Assembly (NCBI GenBank): GCA_910588595.1 | Contig: CAJUQU010000170.1 | Location: 1 to 8,179, forward strand | Origin: an uncultured Lachnospiraceae bacterium | Lineage (GTDB): Bacteria; Bacillota_A; Clostridia; Lachnospirales; Lachnospiraceae | DNA length: 8,179 nt | Reading direction: 5' to 3' | Part shown: one piece after another, positions 5,778-8,179 of the stretch | Numbering within the stretch: the first letter of the stretch is position 1 | Layout of the letters: the number at the start of each line of letters is the position of its first letter | Notes under the pieces: model-generated | What the model was told of the DNA's origin: nothing | Databases searched by the model: none | What the model saw: the letters and a program-made list of their open reading frames with translations, nothing else | Translations under genes and position numbers: made by a program

Positions 5778-6713
5778 ATGGAACAGGAAAAGATGATAGA
5801 AAATGCTGGAGGTGACGGCGGGCAGTTTGCAGTCATTCCATACAAAAAAGGATATGCGGTGAAGCGGTATCGCGGTGTTGGTGAGAGGATTGTGGTACCG
5901 TCAAAAATCGATGGCAAACCGGTCATAATGATCGAGAGAAAGGCATTCTTGAGCTGTAAGATGATCAGACACATCGTTCTTCCGGATACGATTGAAGAGA
6001 TTGGAGACTGGGCATTTGCCCATGCGGAACAGCTCAGAACGATCACAATCCCATCCCATGCACTGAGCAGGGGAAAGGAGCTTTTTCTTGGCTGTAAGCG
6101 TCTGCGGGAGATCATTCTTGACGGGACAGAGGAGGAAAAGGCACTGCGCGCATCACAGGGACTCGGGCGGATGCTTGCGCTGGCTGTCACGATCCTCCAT
6201 GATTACCTGTTGTTTGATCCTGTGGAGGCAGGCTCGGATGAGTGGGTGCGGCGCTGGGATGAGAAGTTTATGGGTCTGATCGCGTTAGATGACCTGGATG
6301 GGTTCGAGGAGCTGTGGACCTGCGGTGAGGAGGATTATGAGGGGAAGGACTATGACATCAGATCCTACCCTGTAGAGAAGCGCAAGATGAAACTCCGGGT
6401 GGTGTTTTTCAGGCTGCTCTTTCCGTACAGGATCTCGGATCCAGTCAGCACAGCCTTGAAAGAGTACCTGTCTTGCCATACCAAAGGAACTCCCACGCCG
6501 GAGGCGTGGGAGTTGATCCTGGAGGAACATCGAAACGATCTGGAATACTATAAAGTGTTTGCGGATTCCGGCTGTGTCACTGAGGATAATTTTGACAGTC
6601 TGCTGGCGGATATGAAGGATTGCAGCGCTGAGATCAGGGCATATCTGATCCGCTACAAGGAAGAGCATTTTGCAGCAAAGGATGCGTTTGCTGCATTTGA
6701 TCTGGGATGGTAA
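5778..6713 (+). CDS. Cytosolic leucine-rich repeat protein (BspA/LRR_5 type) with unassigned C-terminal domain
   Basis: 311 residues from ATG 5778, which has a purine-rich GGGGGA (5766-5771) 6 nt upstream; an in-frame GTG at 5745 has no ribosome site. Residues ~20-115 carry LRR_5-like repeats: 'RIVVPSKIDGKPVIMIERKA', then 'IRHIVLPDTIEEIGDWAFAH' and 'LRTITIPSHA', with the usual 'AF..C..L..I.lP' rhythm. Most BspA-like LRR proteins are secreted, but this one has no signal peptide or membrane segment. Residues ~120-311 are acidic and helical; I recognise no family. They include 'KFMGLIALDDLDGFEELWTC' and end with 'EIRAYLIRYKEEHF...'. A perfect 27-bp palindrome lies in the coding sequence at residues 237-246. 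The gene is last in the operon, 55 nt after the MoxR gene with no visible promoter, and ends at a terminator. It may be a substrate, adaptor or sensor for the MoxR-VWA pair; that role is inference. Confidence 0.85.
   Translation: MEQEKMIENAGGDGGQFAVIPYKKGYAVKRYRGVGERIVVPSKIDGKPVIMIERKAFLSCKMIRHIVLPDTIEEIGDWAFAHAEQLRTITIPSHALSRGKELFLGCKRLREIILDGTEEEKALRASQGLGRMLALAVTILHDYLLFDPVEAGSDEWVRRWDEKFMGLIALDDLDGFEELWTCGEEDYEGKDYDIRSYPVEKRKMKLRVVFFRLLFPYRISDPVSTALKEYLSCHTKGTPTPEAWELILEEHRNDLEYYKVFADSGCVTEDNFDSLLADMKDCSAEIRAYLIRYKEEHFAAKDAFAAFDLGW
6488..6514. repeat. Perfect 12-bp inverted repeat inside the LRR gene
   Basis: Left arm AACTCCCACGCC (6488-6499), loop GGA (6500-6502), right arm GGCGTGGGAGTT (6503-6514): a GC-rich stem with no mismatch. 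It is read in frame as G-T-P-T-P-E-A-W-E-L (residues 237-246). No T-tract follows on the plus strand, so it is not a typical terminator. The shape resembles the subterminal or stand-alone palindromes associated with IS200/IS605-type elements, but no transposase is nearby; that link is only a suggestion. Confidence 0.8.
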
Positions 6714-6750
6714 ATAATAAAAAGCGCCGTAAAGGCGCTTTTTATTATTT
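6712..6750. terminator. Bidirectional rho-independent terminator between convergent genes
   Basis: A perfect 17-bp stem, 6712-6728 paired with 6734-6750, encloses the loop GTAAA (6729-6733). The core is GCGCC/GGCGC; it is flanked by an A-rich stretch on the left and TTTTTATTATTT on the right, so on either strand a GC stem is followed by a U-tract. The hairpin contains most of the stop codon of the LRR gene (TAA 6711-6713) and all of the stop codon of the minus-strand FKBP-like gene (6745-6747). Confidence 0.9.
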
Positions 6751-7977
6751 GTAGAGCTCCATCAGATAGTCCATGACTGCCTCCTGGATCTCGCTCTGAG
6801 CCATGTAACCCTCTCCGTAATTTTCCTTCATGCCTGTCACATACTCTTCGCCGCTTTCCGCTGTCATTTCAGCGATTGCCGCGTCCATGTCAATGGTAAG
6901 TCCGGCAGCCTCAAAAATTGCCTGATACACCATGGCTGTCTTGGCAGTTTCTTTTGCGCGTTCCCGCAGATCCTTCTCGTAGGACATTTCGTCGGATACC
7001 TCGCCGCCCATCATGTCCCAGACATTATCATATGCGGACATCCCGTAGGAAGAAAACATCTGGTTATAATATTCCATCATGTACTCATCGTTGTACTTCG
7101 TCACAGCCCTGAGCTTTTTGAGATACTCTGAAGGATATGATCGTACGGTTGAGTTTTCTATGATGTAGTTTGCCAGATATTCCTCCAGATGCTGTTCATA
7201 GTAACGGTTCTTCACGGATGTGCGGTACTCCTCCACAGTGGACAACCCCTCATCTGAGAAATTCTTTGCGACAAACTCATCCGAAAGTTCCGGCGTGACC
7301 GTGATGCTGTTGACCGTGACAGCAAAGCTTGCGTCCTTTCCGGCAACAGTATCATCATTGCCGTAATTCTCAGGGAAGGTAACTTCCACGGTAACGTTCT
7401 CGCCAGGTTTATGACCGATCAGCTGCTGCTCAAAGTCATCGATAAAAGAACCAGAACCGATCGTCAGATCATAACCTGCCCCGTTGCTGTTTCCGCCCTC
7501 AAATTCGACACCGTCGATGGTGCCGACATAATCGATGTTGACCTGGTCCCCGTCTTTGATCGCAAGTGTCGTGTCTGTGCTTGCCTCCCTGTGGGATTCC
7601 AGGGTGGAAGTGATGTTTGCCTCCACCTCCTCATCGGTTGCGGCAACCTCATCTGCAGGTACAGCAATATTTGCGTAATCGACCAAAGTGAGGGAATCCA
7701 TTACGTTGACACCCTCGATCTTGCCGTCCGCTGTCAGACCTGCGCTGAAATCCGCATTTGAAGTCGTGCGCATCGCAGCCAGACAGATGCTTTTGCCCGC
7801 AGCGGCAGCGATCACTGCAACGATGACTGCGGCGGCAGCGATGCCGGCAATTTTTGCGGTGCGCTTGTGCCGGCGTTCCCGGGCAACTTCCTTTTTGCGC
7901 TCTTCGCGCTTTGCCTTGCTTTTGCTGATTTCCGGTGTTTCGTTTTTATTTTCTTTGTCTTTATTCTCTTTGCTCAT
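6745..7977 (-). CDS. Membrane-anchored trigger-factor-like FKBP-type peptidyl-prolyl cis-trans isomerase
   Basis: 410 residues. Residues 1-42 are a very charged Lys/Arg/Glu-rich cytoplasmic head, followed by a hydrophobic segment 'IAGIAAAAVIVAVIAAAA' (43-60), so the rest is probably outside the membrane. Residues ~141-226 form an FKBP domain close to that of trigger factor: 'GDQVNIDYVGTIDGVEFEGG', 'GSGSFIDDFEQQLIGHKPGE' and 'VTFPENYGN', with candidate pocket residues Tyr150, Phe159, Phe178-Ile179, Phe182 and Tyr205. Residues ~230-405 are helical, like the trigger factor C-terminal chaperone arms. The ribosome-binding domain of true trigger factor is absent. There is no lipobox at Cys65 ('KSIC'). 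The protein likely folds exported proteins at the outer face of the membrane, analogous to PrsA but with another isomerase type. The gene has a weak Shine-Dalgarno (AGG-like, bases 7984-7990 on the complement), its own promoter upstream, and converges on the operon. Fold assignment is firm; extracellular placement is inferred from the single segment and its positive inside. Confidence 0.9.
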   Translation of the reverse strand: MSKENKDKENKNETPEISKSKAKREERKKEVARERRHKRTAKIAGIAAAAVIVAVIAAAAGKSICLAAMRTTSNADFSAGLTADGKIEGVNVMDSLTLVDYANIAVPADEVAATDEEVEANITSTLESHREASTDTTLAIKDGDQVNIDYVGTIDGVEFEGGNSNGAGYDLTIGSGSFIDDFEQQLIGHKPGENVTVEVTFPENYGNDDTVAGKDASFAVTVNSITVTPELSDEFVAKNFSDEGLSTVEEYRTSVKNRYYEQHLEEYLANYIIENSTVRSYPSEYLKKLRAVTKYNDEYMMEYYNQMFSSYGMSAYDNVWDMMGGEVSDEMSYEKDLRERAKETAKTAMVYQAIFEAAGLTIDMDAAIAEMTAESGEEYVTGMKENYGEGYMAQSEIQEAVMDYLMELYK

Positions 7978-8005
7978 TTTTGGCTAACCTATCCTTTCCG
8001 ATTAA

Positions 8006-8014
8006 AGTATAACA
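8006..8014 (-). promoter_or_regulatory. Extended -10 promoter for the FKBP-like gene
   Basis: On the minus strand TGTTATACT (complement of 8006-8014) is an extended -10 element: TG, one base, TATACT. The region 16-18 nt upstream is A/T-rich (AATATG-like) with no good -35 hexamer, which extended -10 promoters can tolerate. Transcription would begin near 8000, giving a leader of about 22 nt before the ATG at 7977. Confidence 0.6.
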
Positions 8015-8056
8015 AACATAATTTATCACATATTATTGAAAAAGGAAAGACTTTCA

Positions 8057-8078
8057 TGTGAATTCACACAATTCACAC
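8057..8078. repeat. Palindrome plus tandem direct repeat, operator-like
   Basis: TGTGAATTCACA (8057-8068) is a perfect 12-bp palindrome. It overlaps two head-to-tail copies of AATTCACAC (8061-8069 and 8070-8078), so a second near half-palindrome follows. The site lies about 45 bp upstream of the FKBP-like gene's -10 element, a position suited to an activator or repressor, or to a gene off the right edge. The bases after it (8079-8179) hold no gene or convincing promoter; only a weak 6-bp inverted repeat GTTTCA/TGAAAC (8135-8157) is seen. Confidence 0.5.
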
Positions 8079-8179
8079 AAATTCTTTTGATGTTAAACTT
8101 TGGAATAGGGTTTTGGTGATGCCTTTGCAGGGTTGTTTCACGAAGAATAATTGAAACTAATAGACACGGCATTTTTACG

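Noticed and set aside
5108..6190. A 360-codon open frame on the minus strand, spanning the end of the MoxR gene and the start of the LRR gene
   Set aside because: It is antisense to two well-supported genes, crosses their junction, shows low-complexity Ser/Pro/Arg/Cys-rich translation and no recognisable domain; a shadow frame.
7411..7761. A 116-codon plus-strand frame within the foldase gene
   Set aside because: Antisense to the FKBP domain, whose protein motifs are clear; no ribosome site or promoter was seen for it.
8057..8078. Resemblance of the AATTCACAC repeats to the lac operator region
   Set aside because: The likeness is limited to short TGTG/AATT words; the organism type and the neighbouring gene give no reason for a lac-type operator.

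Overview
The window reads as a chromosomal segment from a Gram-positive anaerobe of the class Clostridia, most likely a Lachnospiraceae-type gut bacterium. This is inferred from protein style: an Ig-like surface protein with a C-terminal membrane anchor, a BspA/LRR_5-type leucine-rich repeat protein, a DUF2201-like VWA protein paired with a MoxR-type AAA+ ATPase, and a membrane-anchored trigger-factor-like prolyl isomerase. It is also inferred from AGGAGG-type ribosome binding sites and sigma-A-like promoters. No rRNA, tRNA, CRISPR array or transposase gene is visible.

Layout. (1) Bases 3-821 (+) are the 3' end of a gene for a cell-surface protein whose start lies outside the window. (2) A 141-bp gap holds a good extended -10 promoter (850-878) and, just after the predicted transcription start, a strong Shine-Dalgarno driving an 8-codon open frame. 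(3) Five tightly packed plus-strand genes follow (963-6713): an intracellular SGNH/GDSL hydrolase, a flavodoxin-fold NAD(P)H oxidoreductase (2-nt gap), a VWA-like protein with a degenerate zincin motif (46-nt gap from the chosen start), a MoxR-like AAA+ ATPase (4-nt GTGA overlap), and a cytosolic leucine-rich repeat protein (55-nt gap). No internal promoter or terminator is obvious, so they are probably one operon. (4) A 17-bp-stem bidirectional terminator (6712-6750) lies between this operon and a convergent minus-strand gene and contains both stop codons. (5) The minus-strand gene (6745-7977) encodes a membrane-anchored FKBP/trigger-factor-like protein, with an extended -10 promoter at 8006-8014 and a palindrome plus tandem repeat (8057-8078) upstream. 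(6) The last ~100 bp hold no recognisable gene.

How the genes may work together. MoxR ATPases paired with VWA proteins are known as chaperone-like machines that remodel or activate protein complexes: the ATPase supplies force and the VWA protein, through its metal-binding MIDAS site, handles partners. Here the pair is followed by a cytosolic LRR protein with an unassigned C-terminal domain, which may be a target or adaptor. Two enzyme genes precede it. This five-gene cluster is the most promising candidate for an uncharacterised system in the window. The co-function is inference from gene order only. The first gene and the FKBP-like gene concern the cell envelope and look unrelated.
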